Assembly (NCBI RefSeq): GCF_002831685.1
Contig: NZ_CP025119.1
Coordinates: forward strand, 531,001-595,000
Direction: 5' to 3'
DNA from: Polaribacter sp. ALD11
GTDB taxonomy: Bacteria > Bacteroidota > Bacteroidia > Flavobacteriales > Flavobacteriaceae
DNA: 64,000 nt
The notes below the pieces were generated by a model. That model saw nothing but the letters and a program-made list of their open reading frames with translations. It ran no database searches and was not told where the DNA came from. The position numbers and the translations under genes were made by a program. Shown piece by piece: positions 52,936 to 62,415 of the stretch (positions within the stretch are counted from its first letter, which is position 1; each line of letters begins with the position of its first letter).

Positions 52936-54213
52936 CTATTTTGCAGGTAAAACTTTACCAACGCATTCACCAAAACCGATACGTACCGTGTCATTTTTAC
53001 AATGCGCACGCATAATTACAGTATCATTATCATTAATAAATTTACGTGTTGTGCCATCTTTTAAAGTAATAGGGTTTTGTCCACGCCAAGTTAATTCTAG
53101 CATCGAACCAAAACTATCTTTCGTTGGTCCAGAAATTGTACCAGAACCCATCATGTCTCCAGCTTCAACAGGGCAACCATTTACGGTATGATGTGCCAAT
53201 TGTTGTGCCATGGTCCAATACATGTATTTAAAATTCGAGTTTGCAACTACTGTTTCTTCTCCGTTTTCTGGTTGAATACCTACTTGTAAATGAATATCAT
53301 AACTTCCTTTTCCTTCTTGTTTTAAATAGGGTAGTGGCTCGTGAACTTGTTTTGGGTTGTCTGTTCTAAAAGGCTCTAAAGCATCTAAGGTTACAATCCA
53401 AGGTGAAATTGTTGACGCAAAACTTTTCCCTAAAAACGGACCTAAAGGCACATATTCCCAAGCTTGAATATCTCTTGCAGACCAATCGTTAAATTGTACC
53501 AAACCAAAAATATATTCTTCTGCTTCTTCAATAGGAATTCGATCACCGATAACATTTGCATCTGTCGTAATAAACGCCATTTCCAATTCAAAGTCTAATA
53601 ATTTTGAAGGTCCGAAACCAGGGGTATTACTTCCGTCTGCGGGTTTAGATTGTCCCATTGGCCTTCTAACGGGCACTCCAGAAGGTATAATCGAAGAACT
53701 TCTACCGTGATAACCTATTGGTATGTGTAACCAGTTTGGCAGTAATGCATTTTCTGGATCTCTAAATAAAGACCCCACATTTGTTGCATGCTCTTTACTT
53801 GCATAAAAATCTGTATAGTCTCCTACAGAAACTGGCAATAACATTTCAACTTCGTCCATTCTAAAGATAATTTTATCTTTATGGTCTGCATTGTCGCGCA
53901 AAGATCCATTAGTAACATCAAAAACTTCTGCAATTCTATTTCTTACCAATCGCCAAGTTTTTCTACCATCTGCAATAAAGTCGTTTAAGTTATCTTGTAA
54001 AAATATATCATCTGTTAAAGGAATCCCTTCAAAGTACCCTAATTGATGAAAAGCACCTAAATCTATGGCAAAATCACCAATTCTACTTCCTATTGTAATT
54101 ATATCATCTCTTGTAATAAAAACACCGAATGGAATATTTTGTACTGGAAAATCTGAATCTTCCTCTACTTTTAACCATGATTTTCTATTCGGATTATTTG
54201 CTGTTATGATCAT
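52936..54213 (-). CDS. fahA: Fumarylacetoacetase
   Basis: The enzyme splits fumarylacetoacetate to fumarate and acetoacetate, the last step of tyrosine breakdown. The N-terminal SH3-like domain (IPFGVFITRDDIITIGSRIG) precedes the C-terminal hydrolase fold. That fold has the metal and active-site segments SKEHATNVGSLF, LPNWLHIPIGYHGRSSSIIP, DFELEMAFITT, FNDWSARDIQAWEYVPLGPF and GSGTISGPTKDSFGSMLELTW. At 425 residues it matches the family. Other tyrosine-degradation genes are not in the window. The 54214-54409 region shared with glyA holds a strong palindrome at 54244-54277. Confidence 0.96.
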   Translation of the reverse strand: MIITANNPNRKSWLKVEEDSDFPVQNIPFGVFITRDDIITIGSRIGDFAIDLGAFHQLGYFEGIPLTDDIFLQDNLNDFIADGRKTWRLVRNRIAEVFDVTNGSLRDNADHKDKIIFRMDEVEMLLPVSVGDYTDFYASKEHATNVGSLFRDPENALLPNWLHIPIGYHGRSSSIIPSGVPVRRPMGQSKPADGSNTPGFGPSKLLDFELEMAFITTDANVIGDRIPIEEAEEYIFGLVQFNDWSARDIQAWEYVPLGPFLGKSFASTISPWIVTLDALEPFRTDNPKQVHEPLPYLKQEGKGSYDIHLQVGIQPENGEETVVANSNFKYMYWTMAQQLAHHTVNGCPVEAGDMMGSGTISGPTKDSFGSMLELTWRGQNPITLKDGTTRKFINDNDTVIMRAHCKNDTVRIGFGECVGKVLPAK

Positions 54214-54243
54214 TCTATAAATTCTTTATTTTGTTCAAATCTA

Positions 54244-54277
54244 TGGAATTTTTTCTCATTTTTAAAATGAAATTCCA
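54244..54277. promoter_or_regulatory. Palindrome in the fahA-glyA intergenic region, possible operator
   Basis: Outer arms TGGAATTT/AAATTCCA and an inner near-perfect TCATTTT-T-AAAATGA form a composite 34-nt dyad, 31 nt upstream of the fahA start. It could be a regulator-binding site or a leader hairpin. A TACTTTTG -7 box for glyA lies at 54380-54387. Confidence 0.4.
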
Positions 54278-54409
54278 CGAATAACTTATTTTTAACATTG
54301 CTTTTTTTTGAAATATACAAATCTTAATAAGTTCTTGAAAATATACGAAAAAGTTATTTAAAAGAATTTGGTTTTTTATTACTTTTGGTTCTTACTCAAA
54401 ACAACAACA

Positions 54410-55684
54410 ATGCAATTAGACAATCAAATTTTTGACCTTATTCAGGAAGAAAAAGAAAGACAATTAAATGGTTTGGAATTAATCGCTTCAGAAAACTTTG
54501 TAAGTGACCAAGTAATGCAAGCCCAAGGTTCTATTTTAACCAATAAATACGCCGAAGGATATCCTGGAAAAAGGTATTACGGAGGTTGTGAAATTGTTGA
54601 TATTGTAGAGCAAATAGCTATTGATAGAGCAAAAGAATTATTTGGTGCCGAATATGTAAACGTGCAGCCACATTCTGGTTCTCAGGCAAATACAGCAGTT
54701 TTTGCAGCATGTTTAAAACCTGGAGATACTATTTTAGGATTCGATTTATCTCATGGTGGCCATTTAACACATGGTTCTTCTGTAAATTTTTCTGGTAAAC
54801 TATACAACCCAACTTTTTATGGTGTTGATAAGGAAACAGGTATTATTGATTATGATCATGTAGCGCAACAGGCAAAAGAGCATAAACCTAAATTGATTAT
54901 TGCTGGTGCTTCTGCGTATTCTAGAGATATTGATTTTGAGAAGTTTAGAGAAATTGCAGACTCTGTTGGTGCTATTTTAATGGCAGATATTTCGCATCCT
55001 GCTGGTTTAATTGCCAAAGGAATTTTAAATGACCCGTTACCTCATTGTCATATTGTAACTACTACAACTCATAAAACGTTACGTGGACCAAGAGGAGGAA
55101 TGATTATGATTGGTAAAGATTTCGATAATCCTTTTGGAGAAACTTTAAAGAGTGGTAAACCTAAAAAGATGTCAACTTTAATAAATTCAGCTGTTTTTCC
55201 TGGAAACCAAGGTGGACCTTTAGAGCACGTTATTGCTGCAAAAGCAATTGCTTTTGGAGAAGCTTTAACAGATGAGTTTTTAGAGTACCAAATTCAAGTA
55301 AAAGAAAATGCTGCTGCAATGGCAAAAGAATTTGTAGCAAAAGGATATAATATTATTTCTGGAGGTACAGATAATCACTGTATGTTAATTGACTTGCGTA
55401 ATAAAGATATTTCTGGTAAAGATGCAGAAATAGCTTTGGGTAAAGCAGACATTACAGTTAATAAAAACATGGTTCCTTTTGATGATAAATCTCCGTTTGT
55501 AACTTCTGGTATTAGAATTGGAACTCCTGCAATTACAACGCGTGGTTTAAAAGTTGAAGACATGAAAGCTGTTGTAGATTTTATTGATGAAGCAATTCAG
55601 AATGCAGAAAATGAAGAAGCTTTGCATGAAATAGGAGAACGTGTCTCTGAAATGATGAGTGCAAGAAGATTATTCGTTATGTAA
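54410..55684 (+). CDS. glyA: Serine hydroxymethyltransferase
   Basis: GlyA interconverts serine and glycine with tetrahydrofolate. The Schiff-base lysine is K222 in [15 protein letters not shown]. Other marks are [47 protein letters not shown] and [18 protein letters not shown] use the ATG at 54410 ([18 protein letters not shown]); the longer frame starts upstream of the TACTTTTG promoter box at 54380-54387. Length is 424 residues, slightly longer than E. coli GlyA. Downstream are two small palindromes and a terminator. Confidence 0.97.
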   Translation: MQLDNQIFDLIQEEKERQLNGLELIASENFVSDQVMQAQGSILTNKYAEGYPGKRYYGGCEIVDIVEQIAIDRAKELFGAEYVNVQPHSGSQANTAVFAACLKPGDTILGFDLSHGGHLTHGSSVNFSGKLYNPTFYGVDKETGIIDYDHVAQQAKEHKPKLIIAGASAYSRDIDFEKFREIADSVGAILMADISHPAGLIAKGILNDPLPHCHIVTTTTHKTLRGPRGGMIMIGKDFDNPFGETLKSGKPKKMSTLINSAVFPGNQGGPLEHVIAAKAIAFGEALTDEFLEYQIQVKENAAAMAKEFVAKGYNIISGGTDNHCMLIDLRNKDISGKDAEIALGKADITVNKNMVPFDDKSPFVTSGIRIGTPAITTRGLKVEDMKAVVDFIDEAIQNAENEEALHEIGERVSEMMSARRLFVM

Positions 55685-55730
55685 TAACCACGTAGTGGTT
55701 TCAAAGATCTCACTGAGGTGAGTAAATATA

Positions 55731-55765
55731 AAAAAAAGCATCAAGTTTAAACTTGATGCTTTTTT
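55731..55765. terminator. Bidirectional terminator
   Basis: AAAAAAGCATCAAGTTT and AAACTTGATGCTTTTTT form a perfect palindrome serving glyA (+) and the CsbD-like gene (-). Two shorter palindromes precede it: AACCACGTAGTGGTT (55686-55700) and CTCACTGAGGTGAG (55709-55722). Confidence 0.93.
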
Positions 55766-55791
55766 CTTTAGCTATAAGGTCTAAAAGTTGA

Positions 55792-55977
55792 TTACCAACT
55801 TTTAACTTCTTTTTCAATTTCTTCACGAGTCTTCCCGTATTTTTCCTGAATTTTTCCAACTAGTTTGTCAAAAGAACCTTCTGCTTCCATAGACTTGTCG
55901 TTGGTCACTTTCCCAAACTGTTCTTTAAATTCTCCTTTAATTTGTTTCCAATTTCCTTCGTTTGTGTCTGAATTCAT
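55792..55977 (-). CDS. CsbD-like general stress protein
   Basis: CsbD-family proteins are small, hydrophilic, stress-induced proteins of unknown mechanism. The 61-residue sequence shows the family pattern EGNWKQIKGEFKEQFGKVTN followed by SFDKLVGKIQEKYGKTREEI and a terminal Trp. It is near another small charged protein (56090-56326) on the same strand, 112 nt upstream, probably part of the same stress response. Confidence 0.88.
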   Translation of the reverse strand: MNSDTNEGNWKQIKGEFKEQFGKVTNDKSMEAEGSFDKLVGKIQEKYGKTREEIEKEVKSW

Positions 55978-56089
55978 ATTCTTTTTTTTTGTGTACTTAA
56001 ATAGTACTTGTTAATAATACTACAAATTTAATAGGAAACTACTTCATCAATTAATCCTATCAATTAAAATACTAACTCATTTGATAAAA

Positions 56090-56326
56090 TTATTTTTTTT
56101 CAGAATTTTGAATTTTGTCTGCAACTTTATCAGCATCTTCAGTTGCACTATGTACTTGATCTTTTAGCTTCTCTTTATCTTCTCCTTTCAATCTATCTTT
56201 ACTGCTATCTTTATCTTTATATCCTTTTTTAACAGTTCCTTTTAAAGGGTGTAAACCTCTTTCAAGTTCGTCTCCTGAATTTCCTTTTGTTACGTTTTCT
56301 GTACTAGGTTTATCTTTCTTTGCCAT
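56090..56326 (-). CDS. Small hydrophilic protein, probably stress-related
   Basis: The 78-residue protein is made almost entirely of charged and polar residues (Lys, Asp, Glu, Ser, Gly) and has no hydrophobic core. Segments include GDELERGLHPLKGTVKKGYK and LKDQVHSATEDADKVADKIQ. It is probably intrinsically disordered and cytoplasmic, comparable to desiccation or osmotic-stress proteins. It lies beside a CsbD-like gene on the same strand. I do not know a family name. Confidence 0.78.
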   Translation of the reverse strand: MAKKDKPSTENVTKGNSGDELERGLHPLKGTVKKGYKDKDSSKDRLKGEDKEKLKDQVHSATEDADKVADKIQNSEKK

Positions 56327-56421
56327 AATTATATTTTAAATGAATATTAATTACATCAAAAATAAAAATTAGAGTACTATTTAATTAACCATATCAATAT
56401 AAATAAGAACTCAAAAGAATT

Positions 56422-57768
56422 TTAGTTATTAGAACTAGCACGATCAATAATATTTTCTGGTAGCGATTTTTTAGCTTTTGCGCCCATTTTCTTTAACTTT
56501 TCTACACTTGTAATTATATTTCCTCTACCATCAATTAGTTTGTTCATTGCGTTAGAATATTCTTTTTTGCTATCATCAATTCTTTTCCCAATTCCTATTA
56601 AATCACTTAAAAGACCTTGAAATTTATCATATAAAGCACCTGCTTGTCTTGCAATTTCTAAGGCATTTCTTTGCTGTTTTTCGTTATTCCACATCGTATC
56701 AATGGTGCGCAATGTTGCCAAAAGGGTAGAAGGAGTTACAATGACAATGTTTTTTTCAAATGCTTTGTTGTATAAATAGGTGTCAGAATTTAAAGCAACG
56801 GCAAACGCAGGTTCAATTGGAATAAATAATAAGACAAAATCTGGAGATTCTATTTTATAGATATCTTCATATTTTTTATCACTTAATTGATCTACGTGCC
56901 TTTTTAGAGAAGCAACGTGTTCTTTTAAGAAACGTTCTTTTAAAGCATCATCTTCTTCATTAATATATTGTTCATAAGCAACTAAAGAAACCTTAGAATC
57001 TACAATCATTTTTTTGTTATCTGGTAAATGAATTACAACATCTGGTAATACGCGTTTGCCTTCATCATTGGTAAAGCTTTGCTGTACAAAATACTCTCTA
57101 TCTTTCTCTAAACCAGACTTTTCTAAAACACGTTCTAAAACCAATTCGCCCCAATTACCTTGCATTTTATTATCACCCTTTAAAGCTTTTGTTAGGTTGA
57201 TAGTTTCTTTACTCATTTGTAGATTTAGTTCTTTTAAACCTAAAATTTGCTGACGTAAAGCGGCATGATAATCGATACTTTCTTTGTGTGTTTTTTCTAC
57301 TTTATCTTCAAATCCCTTTATTTTTTCTTGTAGTGGACTTAAAATATTTTTTATATTTTCTTTGTTTTGTTGCGTAAATTTTGATGATTTTTCATCTAAA
57401 ATTCTATTTGCTAAATTTTCAAATTCTTTTGTAAATTTTTCATTTAACTTTTCTACTTCTCCTTTATTTTCGGCTAGCTTTAACTGTAAATTATTTATTT
57501 CTGATTCTTGCCTTGTATTTGAAGTAATTAATTTTTCCTTTTCTTGTTGATTATCTTTTAGCTCTTTTTGAGATTCAATAAAATTATTTTCTGTGATATC
57601 TTTAGATAATTGCAGCAAAATAACACGTTCTTCTAGTGTAGACTTTTCCTTTTCTACAATAGTTCTCTCTTTTTCGAAGTTTAATTTAGAAAGTAACTTT
57701 CCTATAAATAAACCAATTAAGGCAAATATTATAGCTATTAATAAGTATATAATTATTTCAGGCATCAT
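56422..57768 (-). CDS. rmuC: DNA recombination protein RmuC
   Basis: RmuC-family proteins limit DNA rearrangements and carry a predicted nuclease-like core. The N-terminal helix IIYLLIAIIFALIGLFIGKL anchors the protein. A long Glu/Lys-rich coiled coil follows (residues about 30-180). The conserved core contains MQGNWGELVLERVLEKSGLE, DVVIHLPDNKKMIVDSKVSL and TPSTLLATLRTIDTMWNNEK. The 448-residue length is typical. The start is one of two adjacent ATG codons at 57763-57768. It diverges from the acyltransferase gene. Confidence 0.93.
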   Translation of the reverse strand: MMPEIIIYLLIAIIFALIGLFIGKLLSKLNFEKERTIVEKEKSTLEERVILLQLSKDITENNFIESQKELKDNQQEKEKLITSNTRQESEINNLQLKLAENKGEVEKLNEKFTKEFENLANRILDEKSSKFTQQNKENIKNILSPLQEKIKGFEDKVEKTHKESIDYHAALRQQILGLKELNLQMSKETINLTKALKGDNKMQGNWGELVLERVLEKSGLEKDREYFVQQSFTNDEGKRVLPDVVIHLPDNKKMIVDSKVSLVAYEQYINEEDDALKERFLKEHVASLKRHVDQLSDKKYEDIYKIESPDFVLLFIPIEPAFAVALNSDTYLYNKAFEKNIVIVTPSTLLATLRTIDTMWNNEKQQRNALEIARQAGALYDKFQGLLSDLIGIGKRIDDSKKEYSNAMNKLIDGRGNIITSVEKLKKMGAKAKKSLPENIIDRASSNN

Positions 57769-57856
57769 ATCAATTTAAGTCCTTAAATTTATCACTTTAA
57801 ATAATAAGATAAAATCTTTATATTCGGTTTTTGTAAACAATCAATTAAAAGAAATT

Positions 57857-58396
57857 TTGAAAATACTCGCTAAATTTATTTTACACACCCTTTTAGGGTG
57901 GAAAGTTGAAAATGGTTTTCCGCAAGAACCTAAGAAATACATTGTTATTGCTGCTCCACATACAAGTTGGGTAGATTTTCCTATTGCTATGCTAACAAGA
58001 ATGAGTCAAGGTACAATGGTTCATTTTATAGGTAAAGGATCTCTTTTTAAATGGCCTTTTGGTTATTTTTTTAAAGCTTTGGGTGGTACACCTGTAGATA
58101 GAAGTAAAAATAATAATTTAGTAGATGCTGTAATTGAAATATTTAATTCTAAAGAAGAGTTTCGGCTAGGTTTGTCTCCTGAAGGAACTAGAAAAAAAGT
58201 AGAAAAATGGAAAACAGGATTCTATTACATAGCAAAAGGAGCAAATGTACCTATTGTAATGGCTACTTTAGATTTTGAAAACAAAAAGGTAAAAATATCA
58301 GAACCTTATTATATCACTAATGATTTGGAAGAAGATTTTAAAAACTTCAAAGTATTTTTCAAGAATATTAGAGGTAAAAAACCTGAATTATCATAA
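57857..58396 (+). CDS. PlsC-like 1-acylglycerol-3-phosphate acyltransferase family protein
   Basis: The 179-residue protein shows the HX4D motif in AAPHTSWVDFPIAM, the second motif in LGGTPVDRSKNNNL, and the substrate motif SPEGTRKKVEKWKTGFYYIA followed by PIVMATLDF. These define the LPLAT family that transfers acyl chains to lysophosphatidate or related lipids. It is short compared with PlsC (about 245), so the acceptor may be an aminolipid. The start is TTG at 57857-57859; no ATG precedes it. The gene has no close terminator before 58538. Confidence 0.87.
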   Translation: MKILAKFILHTLLGWKVENGFPQEPKKYIVIAAPHTSWVDFPIAMLTRMSQGTMVHFIGKGSLFKWPFGYFFKALGGTPVDRSKNNNLVDAVIEIFNSKEEFRLGLSPEGTRKKVEKWKTGFYYIAKGANVPIVMATLDFENKKVKISEPYYITNDLEEDFKNFKVFFKNIRGKKPELS

Positions 58397-58435
58397 AATT
58401 ATAGTATTTATCAAAAAAAAAAACTAAATTTGTAG

Positions 58436-58538
58436 TCGTAAATAATTTTTGATAGAGATTAGGGGCTTTATTATTTAGAAATTTACAAAATAGCATATGC
58501 TATGAAACGAGCCTTCAGTTTACTGGAGGCTTTTTTTT
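58436..58538 (+). ncRNA. Candidate small RNA ending in an intrinsic terminator
   Basis: A TAAATTTG -7 box at 58425-58432 precedes about 100 nt with no good open frame. The segment has AAATAAT/ATTATTT (58440-58446 with 58470-58476), a TAGCATATGCTA palindrome (58491-58502) and a terminator, GCCTTCAG/CTGGAGGC (58511-58530) with eight T. The -33 box is not clear. It could instead be the 3' untranslated end of the acyltransferase transcript. The terminator touches the stop codon of the convergent pepT. Confidence 0.45.
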
Positions 58539-59778
58539 ATGTACTTTTTTCAACAACTTTTTGAGCAATACCAACAATTACTTCAGTTGCTTTTATCATA
58601 GACTCTACTGGAACATATTCGAAACGACCATGAAAATTATGTCCGCCAGCAAAAATATTAGGACAAGGTAAACCTTTAAAAGATAATTGAGAACCATCTG
58701 TTCCGCCACGAATTGGTTTAATAACTGGTGTAATTCCTATTTCTTTCATTACTTCTTCTACCAAATCTACAATATGCATTACAGGAACAATTTTTTCCTT
58801 CATATTAAAATATTGATTTTTAATTTCAATCTCAATTAAATCTTGTTCTAATCTTTCATTAAAATCAAACGCAATTCTTTGCATTAAATATTTTCTTTGC
58901 TCAAATAAATCAAAATCATGATCTCTAATAATATATTCTAAAACTGTTTTTTCTACATTCCCAGACATATCATGTAAATGAAAAAATCCTTCATAATCTG
59001 TCGTTTTCTCTGGAACTTCTTCCGGAGGGAGAGAAGCTATAAATTCATTTGCAATGTGCATGGAGTTAATCATTTTTCCTTTTGCATAACCAGGATGCAC
59101 AATTTTTCCTGTAATAGTAACTATTGCGCTAGCGGCATTAAAATTTTCATATTCTAATTCTCCTATCTGGCTTCCATCCATGGTATAGGCCCATTCTACA
59201 TCAAACTTATTAACGTCAAACTTATGAGCTCCTTTACCAACTTCTTCATCTGGTGTAAAACAAATTCTAATTTTACCATGTTTTAATTCTGGATGCTGAA
59301 TTAAATACTCCATGGCTGTTACAATTTCTGTAACACCTGCTTTGTCATCTGCTCCTAAAAGCGTTGTACCATCTGTTGTTATTAGTGTTTGCCCTTTGTA
59401 TTGCAACAAATCTTCAAAATAATTTGGAGAAAGTATAATCTTTTTTTCTTCATTTAGAATAATGTCATTTCCTTGATAGTTTTCTACAATTTGTGGTTTT
59501 ACATTTTTTCCTGTAAAATCTGGACTTGTATCTATGTGTGCAACAAAACCAATGGTTGGTACTCTATGCTCTATATTGCTTGGTAAAGTTGCCATGATGT
59601 AGCAGTTTTCATCTAGCTCAACATCTTGCATTCCTATATTTTTTAAATCTTCAACTAAAATATTAGCTAAATTCCATTGTTTTTCTGTGCTAGGAAAAGC
59701 AGGATTGTTAGGATCTGATTCGGTATCTACAGTTACATATTTTATAAATCGGTCTGTTATATGTTTTTTCTCAATCAT
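58537..59778 (-). CDS. pepT: Peptidase T (tripeptide aminopeptidase)
   Basis: PepT is a cytoplasmic M20 di-zinc aminopeptidase acting on tripeptides. Zinc ligands and active-site residues are in GFVAHIDTSPDFTG, TLLGADDKAGVTEIVTAM, CFTPDEEVGKGAHKFDVN, YTMDGSQIGELEYENF and AGGHNFHGRFEYVPV. The 413-residue length is typical. The start is an ATG at 59776-59778, 2 nt after the stop of the lipoprotein gene, so it is the last gene of a three-gene unit. Confidence 0.95.
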   Translation of the reverse strand: MIEKKHITDRFIKYVTVDTESDPNNPAFPSTEKQWNLANILVEDLKNIGMQDVELDENCYIMATLPSNIEHRVPTIGFVAHIDTSPDFTGKNVKPQIVENYQGNDIILNEEKKIILSPNYFEDLLQYKGQTLITTDGTTLLGADDKAGVTEIVTAMEYLIQHPELKHGKIRICFTPDEEVGKGAHKFDVNKFDVEWAYTMDGSQIGELEYENFNAASAIVTITGKIVHPGYAKGKMINSMHIANEFIASLPPEEVPEKTTDYEGFFHLHDMSGNVEKTVLEYIIRDHDFDLFEQRKYLMQRIAFDFNERLEQDLIEIEIKNQYFNMKEKIVPVMHIVDLVEEVMKEIGITPVIKPIRGGTDGSQLSFKGLPCPNIFAGGHNFHGRFEYVPVESMIKATEVIVGIAQKVVEKST

Positions 59779-59780
59779 TT

Positions 59781-60356
59781 TTATTGTTCTAGTTTTATTT
59801 TTTCTATTAACGTTATTGCTTTACAAAGTCTTTGGTTTACTAAAGAATCTCCATAAATTTCTGCTTTTACAACTAAAGATTTCTCCTTATTTATATGCAC
59901 GAAAATTTGCAGCGATTTGTATTTGTACTTTCCTTTTTTACCGATAGAAACTACGTAATAACTTGGTTTATCTAAAAAAGAAAATTCTTTTGCTGTTTTC
60001 TGAATTAGTTTATTTGATAAATTTTCATGTTCAATTTTTAGTTTGAAAATATCACTAATAGTTATGGAATTATAAATGTAATTTACATCTAAAAGTATTG
60101 CTTCTGTAAGTTGTTTGGTTGTATCTGCAGCATATATTGAAGACTGAACCTCATCTGTGTATACGCTAGTTTTCCAACTTGTTGGAAATTCTACAGAAAA
60201 AGTTCCTTTTATATCTTTTATGACTTCTAAATTATTAAAGAATATTTCTTTACAATTAAAATCTTCTTTTAATACTGATTGCTGATTACATGCATACAAT
60301 AGGAGTGAAGCGAAAAAAAGAACTGTTATACTACCTATTATTTTGCTATAACTCAA
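59781..60356 (-). CDS. Predicted lipoprotein of unknown function
   Basis: The 191-residue protein starts with a hydrophobic lipoprotein signal (IIGSITVLFFASLLLYACNQ; the acylated Cys is at residue 23). The mature part contains VEFPTSWKTSVYTDEVQSSI, which resembles the PsbP-like or DUF1795-type beta-sheet folds seen in small exported proteins; this is weak. The start is a TTG that overlaps the upstream gene by 11 nt; no nearby ATG exists. It lies between the BNR-repeat lipoprotein gene and pepT. Confidence 0.65.
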   Translation of the reverse strand: MSYSKIIGSITVLFFASLLLYACNQQSVLKEDFNCKEIFFNNLEVIKDIKGTFSVEFPTSWKTSVYTDEVQSSIYAADTTKQLTEAILLDVNYIYNSITISDIFKLKIEHENLSNKLIQKTAKEFSFLDKPSYYVVSIGKKGKYKYKSLQIFVHINKEKSLVVKAEIYGDSLVNQRLCKAITLIEKIKLEQ

Positions 60357-61386
60357 GTTTTCCTATTTTTTTATCTCCGCTTAACCAAGCTGTATTTTCA
60401 TCTATAAACTGAATTGCATAATAACCTTCTTTAGAAACATCTTTCCAAGTTATTCCACCATCATTAGAAAAAGAAATGCCTGTTTTACCAACTGCAAAAA
60501 CTTCTTTACCTGCTGTGTTTGGTACATATTGTACGCAACTTTTATAATTGGGGCTTTGGTTGTTAGCCACTAAAGTCCAAGTTTTACCTCCATCTTTAGT
60601 AATTGCTTTATTTGCTTTGTTTTCTAGAGGTTTAGAGTAATCTCCACCAATTATAATTCCGTTATTTTCATCAAAGAAATCGATCGAATAAATTCCTTGA
60701 GGTCCATTTCCTTGAATTATTGGAGTTTCAAAAACCTGCCAAGTTTTCCCGAAATTTGTAGACTTTAAAATTCTTGCTTTGTTTCCTCCAGAAGCAATCC
60801 AAACGGTATTACCAATTGTTTTTATATTGGTATTACTTGCAGCAAAAAAAGCTTCCCCTTCAATAATTTCTGGTAAATTTTCACAAGGAATTTTATTCCA
60901 AGTTTCACCTCCATCTTCTGTAAGAATTATAGAAGCACATTCTTCTGTAGGGTCGCCAACTGCAATTCCGTGTAAATTATCATCAAAAAAAGTAAGTGCA
61001 TCATAAAAAACCTTTTTATCTTCTTCTGTATATTGCAAAGTTGCTTCACCTTCAGAAATTTTATATAGTAAAGCAGGGTTTCCGATAGATAATGCAAAGT
61101 AATCTGAACCATTAAAAGCTAAACTTCTAAAATGCGGAATAATAGAATCTTGGTACCGAATATTTAAAACATTCCAAAGTGCACCATTATCTGTTGTAAA
61201 ACCAACATCACCATTTGAGCCTGCATAAAATATGGTTTCATTATCTACTACTTGAATTGCTCTAATACTAGAACTGTCTATTTCAAAGGCCTTAATAGTC
61301 ACTTTTTCGATGTTTCTTGGTTTGTATTCTTGTTTACACGCCATAAAAAAAAGGAAAGTAAAAATAAGTACGATTATTCTGTTCAT
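60346..61386 (-). CDS. Exported BNR/sortilin-type beta-propeller lipoprotein
   Basis: The 346-residue protein has a lipoprotein signal (RIIVLIFTFLFFMACKQE). Repeated Asp-box or YCF48-like units follow: TTDNGALWNV, LTEDGGETWNK, KSTNFGKTWQV, ITKDGGKTWTL and FSNDGGITWKD. Such repeats build a beta-propeller. In flavobacteria they are often annotated as oxidoreductase or YCF48-like proteins; there is no catalytic evidence here. It is the first gene of the unit with the lipoprotein and pepT genes, and it overlaps the former. Confidence 0.82.
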   Translation of the reverse strand: MNRIIVLIFTFLFFMACKQEYKPRNIEKVTIKAFEIDSSSIRAIQVVDNETIFYAGSNGDVGFTTDNGALWNVLNIRYQDSIIPHFRSLAFNGSDYFALSIGNPALLYKISEGEATLQYTEEDKKVFYDALTFFDDNLHGIAVGDPTEECASIILTEDGGETWNKIPCENLPEIIEGEAFFAASNTNIKTIGNTVWIASGGNKARILKSTNFGKTWQVFETPIIQGNGPQGIYSIDFFDENNGIIIGGDYSKPLENKANKAITKDGGKTWTLVANNQSPNYKSCVQYVPNTAGKEVFAVGKTGISFSNDGGITWKDVSKEGYYAIQFIDENTAWLSGDKKIGKLEL

Positions 61387-61431
61387 TTTTGATATTTTTA
61401 TGCCACTAAAGTAAACAAATCATAATAGATA

Positions 61432-62400
61432 ATGAAAAAAGCATTGGTAATTTCTGGAGGTGGAAGTAAAGGCGCATTTGCAGGCGGGGTTGCACAATAC
61501 TTAATGAAAAACGAAAATAAAAAATATGATTTGTTTTTAGGAACTTCTACAGGAAGTTTAATGGTTTCTCACCTGGCACTGGGTATGTTAGACGAATTAA
61601 AAGAATTATATACCAATGTAAACCAAGAAACTATTTTTAGTAACAATCCTTTTAAAATTAAGAAAATTGCTGGAGAAAAAGTGATCACTATTAATCATTT
61701 AAATACTTTCTGGAACTTTTTAAACGGTAGAAAAACGTTTGGAGAGAGCAAAAATTTACGTTCTTTAATTAAAAGGAACATTACAAAAGAAATGTATGTT
61801 AAAATTAGAGCAGCAAACAAAGAAGTAGTGGTTACGGTTTCTAATATAACAGCAAATCAAATAGAATATAAATCTATAACAGATTGTACCTATGACGATT
61901 TCTGTGATTGGATTTGGGGTTCTTGTAATTATGTACCGTTTATGAGTTTGCTTGAAAAAAACCACTGCCAATATGCAGACGGTGGTTTTGGTTCTTTAGT
62001 ACCAATTAGAGAAGCTATTTTAAGAGGCGCAACAGAAATTGATGCCATTATTTTAGAAACTGAGGTTACACAGATTAACAGATTGCCAGCTACAAATCCG
62101 TTTTCTTTATTGTTTGATGTGTTCGATTTTATGTTAACACATGTAGAAAGACATAATATTACTATTGGTAAATTAGCGGCTTCGAATAAAGATATTAAAC
62201 TAAATTTATATTATACACCAACTGTTTTAACAACAAATTCTTTGGTTTTTGATCAGAAATTAATGAAAAAATGGTGGAAGTCTGGTTTTAATTATGCGAA
62301 ATCTAAAGACGAAGAAAAAATGAGTGAGTTTAGACCAGATGTTCTTACCGACCAAGAAATGGAAGATTCTGCGGAAGATGTAGAAAACTTAAACATTTAA
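61432..62400 (+). CDS. Patatin-like phospholipase
   Basis: The patatin dyad is clear: the oxyanion loop ISGGGSKGAFAGGVAQYL, the nucleophile Ser39 in LGTSTGSLMVSH and Asp183 in YADGGFGSLVPI. The family consists of serine acyl hydrolases acting on lipids. There is no signal peptide, so it is cytoplasmic or peripheral to the membrane. At 322 residues it is a single-domain member without the BamA-like C-terminal part of some Bacteroidota patatins. It lies 15 nt before the DUF72 gene. Confidence 0.92.
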   Translation: MKKALVISGGGSKGAFAGGVAQYLMKNENKKYDLFLGTSTGSLMVSHLALGMLDELKELYTNVNQETIFSNNPFKIKKIAGEKVITINHLNTFWNFLNGRKTFGESKNLRSLIKRNITKEMYVKIRAANKEVVVTVSNITANQIEYKSITDCTYDDFCDWIWGSCNYVPFMSLLEKNHCQYADGGFGSLVPIREAILRGATEIDAIILETEVTQINRLPATNPFSLLFDVFDFMLTHVERHNITIGKLAASNKDIKLNLYYTPTVLTTNSLVFDQKLMKKWWKSGFNYAKSKDEEKMSEFRPDVLTDQEMEDSAEDVENLNI

Positions 62401-62415
62401 GAACGTACTAATACT

